From: Tolypocladium sp. Sup5 PDA-1
Lineage: Eukaryota > Ascomycota > Sordariomycetes > Hypocreales > Ophiocordycipitaceae
NCBI GenBank assembly: GCA_000750105.3
Contig: JPHH03000010.1
Location: forward strand, 248,001-312,000
DNA: 64,000 nt
Direction: 5' to 3'
A model generated the notes under the pieces. That model was not told where the DNA came from and made no database searches. It saw only the letters and a program-made list of their open reading frames with translations. Positions 22,294 to 31,803 of the stretch are shown here, piece after piece. Both the position numbers and the translations under genes were made by a program. Numbering within the stretch: the first letter of the stretch is position 1; each line of letters opens with the position of its first letter.

Positions 22294-23508
22294 TTACTCC
22301 GTGTCTTCGCCTTCTTCGTCGGATCGGTCTTCGTCGGTCGTTTGCTCCTCGGAGTGCTCCGAGGAGTCATCTGCCTCATTTACGGTGCCAAGAGTAGCAC
22401 GCCTGTTTTCTTCGAGTTCTTCAGCGTCGAATAGCGGCAGTGGCTGAGCTCTAGATTGTGTCGACGGAGGGTTGAAATCGTCGCCTTGCTCGTCGCCATC
22501 GCTCCCAGCTTCCTCGATGCCGCCAAAGCAGAACAGCTGCATGCCCGGAGCCTCCACGTCCACAGCGTCGTCGTCACCGAAGTAGTACTCAAAAGCCACT
22601 CTGTCGATCGAAAGCTCAACCTCCGGCAAGTCCGCGACGTCGTCGTCGTTCTCTACCAGATAGACCTCGAGGTCAACTTCGGAAGAATTCGCCGGGCCAC
22701 CGACGACATCCACGTTGTGAACTATGTTTCTGCCAGTAGCATCCTCTTCGTACTCTTCGTGGATCGGCTGCAGCGCGACCAGGTTCTGCAGCTCTATGAC
22801 GTCGTCGAACTCCGCAGAGTCGTCGCTGTCGCAGGCGGAAAGCGGGCTGCCATATCGAGGCACGGAAAACGAGCTGCTGTCGAAGACGTCGGTGAGGGGC
22901 GTGAGGATGGTAATGTCGGACGGCGCCGTCAAAGAGTTGTCGCCCGTTTGCGACGTCATGGTTTCTGACTCGTCGTCCTCCTCCACGACCAACGGCTCAT
23001 CTTCCTGTTCGCTATCCTGCTCAAGATCCCAGGTAGGCAGGAGGTTGGCGCCAATCACGATATCATGGACATCAACCCCCAACTCCCTTGCTTCAGCCAG
23101 CTTCAAGTTCCCTTTGGTGACGATGTCCCGCTGGACAAGATCGCCCAGGTCCCGCGACACGTCAAAGTCGATGAGGCGGTTCTGGATAGACGCATGCAGT
23201 GACTCGACGTCCGGGTCCCAGTGGAGCTTTGGCCAGGTTGGCAAACAGTCTTCACCGATGGCGAGATCACCGAGTCCAACCCCCTCCTCTTTCGCCATGT
23301 CGAGACGCGCGTTGGCCTCTCGATAGAGGTAGCCGAAGAGCGGGCGCGGGATGAACGCCGTCGGAACAGTGTTGCGCAGGAACTCGGCAAAGCCTCCGAC
23401 CACAGTCGAAGTTGCCGACGGTTCATCGCCCTCTGTACAAATTAGGTTCAGGGAACGAGTCTCGAGCTGGCGGTGAATACGGAGACACACGTCCATGGGC
23501 AGGGTCAT
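22294..23508 (-). CDS. hypothetical acidic protein with an internal duplication
   Basis: A single open frame of 404 codons begins at ATG 23508. I do not recognise the family. The first 180 residues are mixed; the rest is strongly acidic and Ser-rich, ending SDEEGEDTE. Two segments about 90 residues apart are alike: MAKEEGVGLGDLAIGEDCLP and LAEARELGVDVHDIVIGANL, each continuing into LPTW. This suggests an ancient internal repeat of about 30 residues. No signal peptide or TM segment. Disorder and acidity fit a nuclear or scaffold protein, but that is only a guess. An upstream frame (ATG 23602, MSVSEQPAEEHSSNEETW) overlaps the 5' end and could supply an alternative N terminus by splicing. Confidence 0.65.
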   Translation of the reverse strand: MTLPMDVCLRIHRQLETRSLNLICTEGDEPSATSTVVGGFAEFLRNTVPTAFIPRPLFGYLYREANARLDMAKEEGVGLGDLAIGEDCLPTWPKLHWDPDVESLHASIQNRLIDFDVSRDLGDLVQRDIVTKGNLKLAEARELGVDVHDIVIGANLLPTWDLEQDSEQEDEPLVVEEDDESETMTSQTGDNSLTAPSDITILTPLTDVFDSSSFSVPRYGSPLSACDSDDSAEFDDVIELQNLVALQPIHEEYEEDATGRNIVHNVDVVGGPANSSEVDLEVYLVENDDDVADLPEVELSIDRVAFEYYFGDDDAVDVEAPGMQLFCFGGIEEAGSDGDEQGDDFNPPSTQSRAQPLPLFDAEELEENRRATLGTVNEADDSSEHSEEQTTDEDRSDEEGEDTE

Positions 23509-24510
23509 CTGCGGCGGGTGTTTGAAGCTCGCGGCGGAAGGGCGCCAGCCACGTCTCCTCGTTCGAGGAGTGTTCCTCGGCGGGCTGCTCAGATACGCTC
23601 ATCGGTGTAGCTGCCCCTTGCGACGGGATGGTGTCATGCGCGACAGCAGAGTCGGAACGCCTTGGGTGGGTATGGAGCACGTAAGAATGGCGATGGACGA
23701 GAAGTAATAATGGCGTTGCAAGAGAGGAAGAGAAGGCGTTGTAGGTGTTGAGTCAAGAAGGAGAGAGATAGAGCAGAAGAGGTGAAGGTTGTTGCAATGC
23801 GTTATTGTAAAGGCGGCCCCATTGTCGAGGCGGAAGAATAGAACAGAGCTGTTTCACCGTGGCCCAGAAACGCGAGCGCGCTCAGACGAGAGGTCTATTG
23901 ACGCCCGCTGCCATGAGCACAGAACAATAGTATTGATGACGCCACTGTTACTCCAGGACCAGTCCTTCCAGCAGCAAGCATGCGAAGCTTCCAGCGTCTT
24001 CCTGCCGCAAGCCATTCAAGGGTAGTGCCTCGATCGCCGAGTGACACCAGACATCGTGCTCTCTGTGTCTTGCCATCGGCCACGTTTCTGAGGAACAGCT
24101 CCATCGCAACCATGTGCGCAGGCCCGTGCTAACCACGTGGACGCCCACGTTGCCGTTTACATCCGGGTTAGACCTCGATGAATCACCACCAAACACCATC
24201 CCCAACCCTTTAATCCATATCAGCCACACAACCGAAGACGTCCTGGCAACCATTCCTGCGGGCTTCCAACGGCCTGCCTTGTCTTCATCGTGATCGCGTA
24301 ACTGAAACCGGTATGCGTGGCCTCGACATATGCACGCAGCCAAACCCATTCGATTCAACTCCCATACGCCGTTCCGTCTATGTGTGTTTTGGATAGAATC
24401 GCACATTCGCTCGTATCGTCTCGTTCCTTCAACCGTCAGCTGCCGAACAAGGCCTTCTGCGCAGCCACACTCACTCTAAACAGAGCCGAGCTCCCTTCAA
24501 CCCCATCCTC
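23509..24510. other. 1 kb intergenic region
   Basis: No gene recognised. Contains the 5' flank of the acidic protein gene (minus strand pyrimidine-rich around 23700-23790) and the 3' flank of Alb1. Confidence 0.45.
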
Positions 24511-24889
24511 TCACTGGATAACGTCCATCTCCTCCTCAGCCTTCTTCTCCTCTCCATCAACCTCGGGCGCATCTATCCCAGTCAGCCAACACTCCCCACC
24601 CTCTCCGCGGTCGCAACTCACCCTTCATCTCCGCCTCGCCCTCCGCCTCCATCCTCCTCCGCATCGCGTGCCCCATCTTCTTCTCCAGCTTCCGCGCCTT
24701 CTTGGCGCTCAGCTTGGCATTCGGCCCGCTGTTCGGCAGCAGCCCCGGTCGCGCGCCGCGCGTCGAGTCCGCCTTGCTGATCTTGTTCTTGGCCTCCTCG
24801 CTGCGCTTCTGCCGCTGCGCCTTTGCCTTGGTCGCGCGCGCGGCCAGACGGTTCTTGGACGGGCCGTTGGGGTTCTTGACGGACGGCAT
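24511..24889 (-). CDS. ALB1: ribosome biogenesis protein Alb1
   Basis: Two minus-strand exons, 24889-24622 and 24572-24511, with a 49 nt intron, give 109 aa. The sequence is basic at the start (MPSVKNPNGPSKNRLAARAT), contains the conserved SKADSTRGARPGLLPNSGP and LSAKKARKLEKKMGHAMRR, and after the intron ends in an acidic tail (DAPEVDGEEKKAEEEMDVIQ). This is the compact Alb1 family. In yeast Alb1 travels with Arx1 on late pre-60S particles and helps recycle export factors. Splicing is needed for the acidic tail; unspliced, the frame runs into unrelated sequence. Nuclear/nucleolar and cytoplasmic shuttling is expected from the family. Confidence 0.9.
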
Positions 24890-25352
24890 CGTGGACGTAC
24901 GTGCTCGTGGTGGGCTTGGTGGTTGTGGTTTTAGAGAGGGGGGAAAGATGGAGGAATCGAGAGGCTCGAGATGTGGGATGCTGTCGCTGAAGTCGGTCAG
25001 TAGAAAATATTTCCCCCACCAAGATCTGCCCCCACATGGACCCTGCATGGAAGCGGGGGTCTCCGCCGCCACAACCAACAGCTGTCTGCAAGCTTCCAAC
25101 AACATGCACTTTGTAGAATTCTATGCACAACAGGGCTGTATTCAACAGACATGGAGTGTATTGCTCGTAAATATGCTTTGTGCCAAAGCCCCTCCCATCT
25201 CCCGAGTGCTCCTCTCCAGCGTGCTATGAAAGAATAACCAATTACTTCAAGACCTTTTTGCCGCAACGCCGTTCCTATATGCCAAAAACCCTCACCATGG
25301 TACGTCGTATGGTACGATGGTTCCACCTGTATTCTACACTCCGAGATCGCTA
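24890..25352. other. intergenic between Alb1 and the Ytp1-like gene
   Basis: Promoter of Alb1 (minus) and 3' flank of the Ytp1-like gene (minus). No gene seen. Confidence 0.5.
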
Positions 25353-26969
25353 TTAATGCACCGAGGTCTGGTTGTTCTTACCAAGCGTGCTCGGCGTGTC
25401 CAGGCTGGACCGGTCCTCGCTCCTCCGCAGCATTCGGCGGCTCTCATCGCCCTCGTCATCGCTCATCAAGCCGTCCAGCTCAAACTCCTCAGCATCACGG
25501 ACCTGGCCCTCCTCGACAGTGCGGCCATTCGCGCGTGAGTGTCCGTTGGCCAGGTTCTTGAGGTCGATGGCAGGGTTCGCGAGGCGGTCGTAGAGGTGGA
25601 TAAGCATGTTCGAAAACAGAAAGACGAGGAAGGCGAGCGAGTACAAGATGAGGATATACGAGACGCCGTCAAGGGCGGAGTTGTGGACGAGGGCCATTTG
25701 CTCTTCGGTGGCTCCCATGAACAGGAAACCAGCGGCGTACAAAAGCTAGGGGTTGTCAGCAAATAACCTTCCCCTCTGCCTCGGGGAAACTTACAAAGAC
25801 GGGAATGTACTGGAAGCTGTTCCAGGAGCGGCCGTCCTCCGAGGTGGACTGGTTATCCTTCAAGACAAAGGCGATTTCAATAATACGCGTCAAGCCGGCC
25901 GCCATCAGCGTCTTGCCAAACATGCTGTGCGTCATGGCGCTGACCATGAGCTCCTGCGGGTGAGCCGACATGGCCCAGCCAGTCATCAAGATGACGAAGC
26001 CAGGGATAAAGTTGCGCTTCGGGTTTCCATCGCGATCCCTGCTGAGCCACATGCCAGCCAGGCCGGCACACCACCAGATGATGCCCATGGTGGTGTGCTG
26101 CCAGTCGTTCTTGACCCAGGCCGTGCCCCAGCGATGCTCAGTAAAGGTGTTGACGCAGCCCCAAGCGGCAATGACGGCGCTGTCGAAGAATTCCTGGGAC
26201 CGTCCACAGCGGCGCATCCAGACCTGGCCGACGAGTAGGATGATGGTCAGGAGAATAGCGTAGGCGATGAATGCGCTGCCCATGATGAAGTGCGCTGCAC
26301 ACTGGCCGACGTGCTCGCCTTGGCAGAAACCGAGAGAGGTGATGCCGCCAAAGATCATCTGCGTCCAGGACAGGACGGGCATCGCCTTTCCGATTATAGA
26401 GTGGCATGGCCGAATGAGCTTCCTGATCCTGCCATTCACGCCCTTTTCCCAGTGGCCCTTAAGGTAGAGCCCCAGCACGACCTGGCCGATCAGGAGGAAC
26501 TGCAGGATATTGGCGAAGCCCGAGTGGACGTTGCCGCCGACAAACTCGCGGCCGCCGTGCGCGTGGCCGAGGAAGAAGCCGAGGAGTGCGAGTATCGAGC
26601 CGAGAATTTGCGTCGGGACGTGCCATCGAGACTTGGTAATCTACGCAACAGTCAGCTGCGCCCTCCACGGCAAGTAAAGGGGTAGGGCCTTACACCAAGG
26701 ACCATGCCGATGGGGAAGATGACGCCGTAGGCAAACATCTGGATAAAGATGTGAATCCATAGTACCGTGTCCTACGTCTGCTGTCAGCGCTCCCTGTCGC
26801 AGCGTCGCGAACATGGCATGTCACCCACGATTGGCTCCTGGGATACGGTGTCTCCGTCGACAATCTTGCTAACGCCCTCGTGGTGATCGTGAGCCATCGC
26901 CATCTCTGCAAACGCCGCGATGCAGAGAAGGGAAAGGGACGTCGCCCCTGGCGCTTGACTGACGACCAT
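25353..26969 (-). CDS. Ytp1-like multi-pass membrane protein (DUF2427/Ytp1)
   Basis: Four minus-strand exons, 26969-26829, 26771-26694, 26640-25795 and 25745-25353, encode 485 aa; all introns are 49-57 nt. The N terminus is a signal peptide ending near MAMAHDHHEG. The short second exon gives DTVLWIHIFIQMFAYGVIFP, the start of the DUF2427 region, then LGFFLGHAHGG. The C-terminal half is the Ytp1 domain, with several hydrophobic helices, GCVNTFTEHRWGTAW, SAHPQELMVSAMTHSMFG and a Glu-containing helix RIIEIAFVLKD. The cytosolic tail is acidic and Ser-rich. Yeast Ytp1 is a vacuole/mitochondria-like membrane protein of unknown role; many conserved His residues suggest metal or heme contact, which is inference. 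Confidence 0.88.
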
Positions 26970-27981
26970 GGCTGCGTTTCAAACGTCGGCCGATGACTCG
27001 GGCCTCCAGGGTGGTATCGGTAGACGCTGGCGTGACGTGGGCCTCCTTGTATCAGAATCGGGTTCGCTCGGACGAATTGCACGGAGCGTTTGTTTGTTTG
27101 CGGTCGTTTCAACTCGACGCAGGACAACCGAATGTCTGCGCGTGCTCGGTGTCGCGTATGAAGTGAAGCTGACGATGGATGTCGGAATGAGGGGACGAGC
27201 AGAGGCTTACGCAGACGCATCGACTCGGAAAAGGGAGGTGCTTGATCGCTCTCGCGGAGGCTCCGGCATGGCAGGGCCAAGCCGCTACTGGGTCTTGGAA
27301 GGCGATGATTGCGCACATTGTGGTTGGTTGATGCCCCTCGGGTGGGGCTGGGTACTACCCGTAGTTCTTCAGTGGCCTCATGCCTCATCCAGCCAGATGC
27401 ATCTCATTTCAATGCATCCTCCATCCCGCATGCGTCTGCCCTCTGGACAGACAACGGCTGTTTTCCTTCCCGCCTGCAACCCAACGCAGCTATCCATTGC
27501 CCAGAGAGTTGAAGATTGATTCTTGTCGCCGCCGAACGGAAATGCAAGCACGCCCCGATGGCCGAGTCGTGACATCTTGCGTCAATGGGAATAAATGCGC
27601 CCGTCACCTACCGCTCCCGCTCCCAGATACAGCTCCAACAATGTATCTCCTGGATGCTGTGAAGCAGCAGTGCAATGGCCAGAGAATCTGTCTTGCAGCT
27701 CGTCATGTCTAACAGCGCGCCAGATCTGTGAATACCCCTGCCGCCCAGTCCCCAGTCACCGCCAGCAGACCAACGTGGCTCCGCCCCAACACAGCGGTGA
27801 TGGGCGTACAAGACCGTGAGGAATAAAACCACGAGCAGAGAGCACCGTCTGCTACATTGTCTCTCTACGATGATCACCCAGCTCGCCCATCTCCGCAATA
27901 TCCGAGTCCTGCGCACCTGGTAGTCTTTATGCCTGTCGCAATACGAAGTACTTCCCGCAGCTTCTCACGGCCACATTCACG
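26970..27981. other. 1 kb intergenic region
   Basis: Head-to-head promoter space of the Ytp1-like gene (minus) and the small membrane protein (plus). A TACGAAGTA 9-mer occurs at 27942. No gene recognised. Confidence 0.45.
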
Positions 27982-28206
27982 ATGGCGTCACACGCAGAGA
28001 GCGACTACGCCTGGCTCCTCACCAAGCGCGCAATGTGGTGCATGGCATTCCTTTGCTTCCTCATGGTCGTCTTAAAGCGCATGCGTTACCTAGCCGCCCG
28101 ACGGCAGATGGACTACGAGCTCGGCGGCATGTACATGGTTCCTGACCGCGCGGCGACGGGCCGTGGCAGCGCCCGCACATATGGGCCGGGCAGTCTGCCA
28201 CGGTAG
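27982..28206 (+). CDS. hypothetical small single-TM protein
   Basis: 74 codons from ATG 27982. One hydrophobic segment (MWCMAFLCFLMVVL) is followed by a basic cluster (KRMRYLAARRQ) and a Gly/Arg-rich tail, consistent with a small type II or tail-like membrane protein. No family recognised. Supported only by the TM-plus-basic pattern and by a similar small TM gene next to it. Confidence 0.4.
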   Translation: MASHAESDYAWLLTKRAMWCMAFLCFLMVVLKRMRYLAARRQMDYELGGMYMVPDRAATGRGSARTYGPGSLPR

Positions 28207-28522
28207 TTGCAAGGGCATGCTGCCTGTTTAAGACAGGATTGATTGCGGAACGGCGCAGCAAGGGCGTGAGCAACGGTTGTATCAGTGTCCGTGATCCAGT
28301 TTGCGGTGTGTTCGCGGGTAGTGCGTCAAACAGCAGTAGCGTTGTAACTCATAGATAGCAAACAGCTCGTCCTTTAAATGCTCATCTTCAGTTTTCGATA
28401 GTCCGTTTGCTACTCAGACATGTTCATCTTCGACTGGGACTTTGGAAGGAACAACTCCTTGACTACAACTCTCTTTTCTCCAGCAGCCACCATTGTTCTC
28501 TACCATATCCACTCCAACAACC

Positions 28523-28837
28523 ATGGCATCCAACGGACACTCATCCAACTGCGATGCGATCACCGGAGTATGCCACGATCCCTCCCAAAATGGAGCGACA
28601 GGCTCTCTTGGAGCCGACGGCGCAACACTCATCGCACTCTCCGTCGCGTGCGGCGTGCTGTTCGTGCTGTTTGGCGTCTTCGCAATCGCCATGTGCCACT
28701 GGCGCATGAAGTACATCAAGCTTCAGCGAGAACTCGACGGCGACGGCATCGTCGATCTCGAGCCCGGCCCGGAAGGCAACGCGGCGGCAAAGCCCTATGG
28801 GGAACGCGAGGAGCCCATGGCGTCTGGGGCGCTGTAA
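28523..28837 (+). CDS. hypothetical small single-TM protein
   Basis: 104 aa from ATG 28523 (context ACAACCATGG, a good start). The first 30 residues are polar with two Cys (NCDAITGVCHD). One TM segment follows (LIALSVACGVLFVLFGVFAI), then WRMKYIKLQ and an acidic/polar cytosolic tail. The layout (short outside, TM, basic stop, cytosolic tail) is that of a type I-like small membrane protein without a cleaved signal. No family recognised. Confidence 0.5.
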   Translation: MASNGHSSNCDAITGVCHDPSQNGATGSLGADGATLIALSVACGVLFVLFGVFAIAMCHWRMKYIKLQRELDGDGIVDLEPGPEGNAAAKPYGEREEPMASGAL

Positions 28838-29493
28838 GCGAGGACGGCGTGGGCTTGGGAGGTATTCCGTATTCTGGACGAGCTGGGTCCGCTGTGATGG
28901 ACTTTAGATTGGATACCCTTACTAAACGACTTGACCGCCTTTGTTGTTTATTTGAGGAACCACAATGAGCGTGTTCGTTCCTAGCCCGCGAGTTGTATGC
29001 CGTCAAAGGCGCCTGGGCCTGGGATGACCCTCGACAGCATCACAACCAACACTCAAGCGAATCAGCCAAACCATCAGGACTCGAAGCAGTGATAGAGTCC
29101 AGAGCTGAGGCTCCGCGTAAAATCAGCTCGGAATCATCAATTCCCATAGCCAATACACGGTCAGAGTGGCCGTTTGTCTCCCACACTCTACATAGCTGCG
29201 CCCGTCACCTCAACACCACCTCCATCATCGCTAAACCGAGCACGCAGCCAGCAACATTCTGCGACTCGTGTGGAATTTTTTGCAGCCTTGCAGGTCCTCA
29301 GAGTAAGGTGCCTAAATAAAGATTCTTTCTGTAGTGGCCGTTGGACCGCACTGGTTGAAGCTTGTCGTCGCGGCAGCCCGCATACGGGTAGTACTTTAAT
29401 AACCCTATGGTAGGGCCACGGTTTTCGTTTGTTCAAACAAAACCCTAGAGATTCTCCCTTTATCATTCCCCGTGGACACTTTACTACGACGCA
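28838..29493. other. intergenic, no gene seen
   Basis: No coding signal; promoter and leader of the secreted protein gene. Confidence 0.5.
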
Positions 29494-30168
29494 ATGGTGC
29501 TCACCAGGCTCCTCCTCGCCCTTTCCGCCGTCGTCGCGGTTGTGGTTGCGGTACCCGTCGCTCACGGCGACGACGCTCCAGACGACGAGACGAGCGGGAA
29601 GTGCGTCAATGGAGAAATAACACAGATGGGAGTCTACCAAATCAACTACAAGGTCGTCCAGTCGGCGTCTAATACCAGCGCGACCGGATATATCATCGAC
29701 CCAGACTGGATGGCAACCCACAACACTTTCAACAGCGTGGCACGTCCCATCCCACGTCGAACAGCCTCGCTTCGATGCAGAACTGACAGTTTGCAGCTCA
29801 TTGACGACACCTATCGTCTCTACTGTGAGACCAAGTGCCAGTACAGCTGCAACGGGACCCCAGGCTGCGTGGCGTATGTGGCATACGAGAGTACGTCCCT
29901 CCGCCGCTCGGTACACCCACCCTCCCGCGACAAGCGAACTGACATTGTTATAGACAAGGATAACGAGGGCGACTTCGAATGCTATTTCTTCGAGACCCTG
30001 TACGTCGGCCGCCCTCCGTGGCAAGCTTTGTACTGACTTTGTGATAGGATCGAGCCTGCAAACATCGTCCCTCGTGTCGGTCCCAACATGAGAACACGCG
30101 AGCTGACGCACGCTTTCAATAAACTCTGCAACGTGAGAGCAATCAAGGAGAATATGAGCGACCCCTAA
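29494..30168 (+). CDS. small secreted Cys-containing protein, unknown family
   Basis: Model: exons 29494-29736, 29797-29890, 29954-29999 and 30048-30168, 167 aa. The N terminus is a signal peptide (LLLALSAVVAVVVAVPVAHG). The mature part has seven Cys, five within a short span (CVNGE, then YCETKC, YSC, PGC) and two later (FECYF, LCNV). Introns 2 and 3 have GTACGT donors and are confident. Intron 1 (29737-29796) is 60 nt, has no stop, and a weak GTGGCA donor, though a CTGAC branch point precedes its acceptor; retention would add 20 residues. Secretion and small size fit an effector-like or cell-surface protein, but no homologous family is recognised. Confidence 0.6.
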
Positions 30169-30323
30169 GTAGGAATACAATATTTCCCATGGCCGTATTG
30201 GGGCGGCAGGTAATCCATTGAAGGTGTGATCTCTCTGCGAGTCTCTAAACGCCAAACACCTTGTCCCACCCGTGATGCATGCTTCACCCCTATGACGTTC
30301 ACGGCCACATCGCATGCGTATCA

Positions 30324-30878
30324 TTATCGCTCGCCCAGCTTGGCCTTCTCGCCCTGCTTCTCCAGAAACTCGCGCGCCTCCTGCCACAGCTCCGCCTCCA
30401 TATCCCGCTCCACGCCCGTACTCCGGCTATTCAGCCACCCGACATCCAGCCCGCCGACGGTGCCCACCCCGTTCGGCTTGAGCGACGCCTTGGCCCCACC
30501 GTTGGTGTCCTGGCGCGGCGCGTTGGAGAGGTTCACGATGCCAGCCTCCTCCAGCGCGAGCACCTGGCGCTTCATCCGCACGTCGACGCTGTGCAGCGTG
30601 GTGAGAAACGAATCCGTTGCGGAGCGGAATGCCTCCTTTTGCGCGGGCGGGTCTAGGGCTGGCTTTCTGGCGGCGGCGTCTGGAGACGAGTTGGCGCTTG
30701 ACGATGTCGCGGGCGTGGTGAGGGCGTTGAGGGCGGTGGCTGCGTGATTCATGAGCTGGACGATGGACGTGTCGATGGCGTTGAGTTGGTGGATGTTTTC
30801 TTCGACGGTAAAGGGCTGAGCTTGGGAGTTCTCGGGGGCGTCGCCCTGGCCCATGACGACGTCGTCCGGCGTGGACAT
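30324..30878 (-). CDS. MED11: Mediator complex subunit 11
   Basis: Single 184-codon exon from ATG 30878. The N-terminal half carries the Med11 pattern: FTVEENIHQLNAIDTSIVQL, a low-complexity Ala/Ser insert, then SFLTTLHSVDVRMKRQVLAL and LEEAGIV. Med11 is a small four-helix head-module subunit that pairs with Med22 and links RNA polymerase II and TFIIH. The C-terminal third (Gly/Asn-rich, then LWQEAREFLEKQGEKAK) is a fungal extension. It lies 0.9 kb from the divergently oriented TAF5 gene; both serve RNA polymerase II initiation, though adjacency may be coincidental. Confidence 0.85.
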   Translation of the reverse strand: MSTPDDVVMGQGDAPENSQAQPFTVEENIHQLNAIDTSIVQLMNHAATALNALTTPATSSSANSSPDAAARKPALDPPAQKEAFRSATDSFLTTLHSVDVRMKRQVLALEEAGIVNLSNAPRQDTNGGAKASLKPNGVGTVGGLDVGWLNSRSTGVERDMEAELWQEAREFLEKQGEKAKLGER

Positions 30879-31803
30879 GGTAGCTGAAGCCCACTCTAGG
30901 AGGAACAGACGTATCTAGTATTGCGGGCAGAGATGGTGTGAACGAGTGATGAAGCTTGTCGGTTGGTCAATGCTGAGTCGAGTTGAACGCCGGTTACTGA
31001 TGAAAAGAATTGATCGCCGGCACGCGCGTGCCCCGTTTAAAACAAATCGTGAGCCCTTCTTCTCTAATAGTTAGCCACAACAATGTTACTTGTTTGTCTT
31101 GATTCGACGTTGAAGATGTGTGGGATAGAAGAGGGCGACTGTGCAGGCACAGAGTCTGGGTCCAGTGACCGCAGTTGACGGTTGGGAGTCGTCCCGCGCT
31201 GGCGGTAGATTTGTGTGCTGTTACTGCAAACCTCCACCATCCACCCGGACACGTCCACAGTTCAAGCCCACGTGCCCTCTATTCGAGGAGGAAGATGTAT
31301 CTCCTCGAATATGGTTGACATATTGAACTAGAAAAAGTCACAGAATTGAAATACAACTCAAAGATACCTTGAAGGCGCAGAACTGGGTTGGACATCCGGC
31401 CGCTTAATCCTCGGCTATCCCCGCAGCTGGCAGCCTGGCAGTCGACACCAGCCATTCGGTCGCAACGGCATCATCTTCATCTCAAGCTCGTCTCATCAGG
31501 CTCTTCATCAGCTCACCATCGAACGTCGCACGCGACACTTCTTGCTCTAGCCGCCTCATTCAAGTCATTCGCCGAGCCTATCTGGAGGAGCTGGGATAGA
31601 ATCGCGGCCAAACGTCGCTGCGCTCGCCTTGGCGCACGTTGAGGTAGCGCATTCCCTGCGACCACAGTCAAGACCACAGCAGTTGCGACGTGGGAAGAGG
31701 GTCGCTAGCGGCAGCAAGCACCCGCGCCTGGACAGCTTCGAGACATAAGACCGTCTTCCCGAGAACAAGGTCGTGGAGCCGAAGGATCTCATCTCTTGCA
31801 GAC
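30879..31803. other. divergent promoter region, MED11 and TAF5
   Basis: About 0.9 kb shared upstream DNA of two head-to-head transcription genes. No gene recognised in it. Confidence 0.5.
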
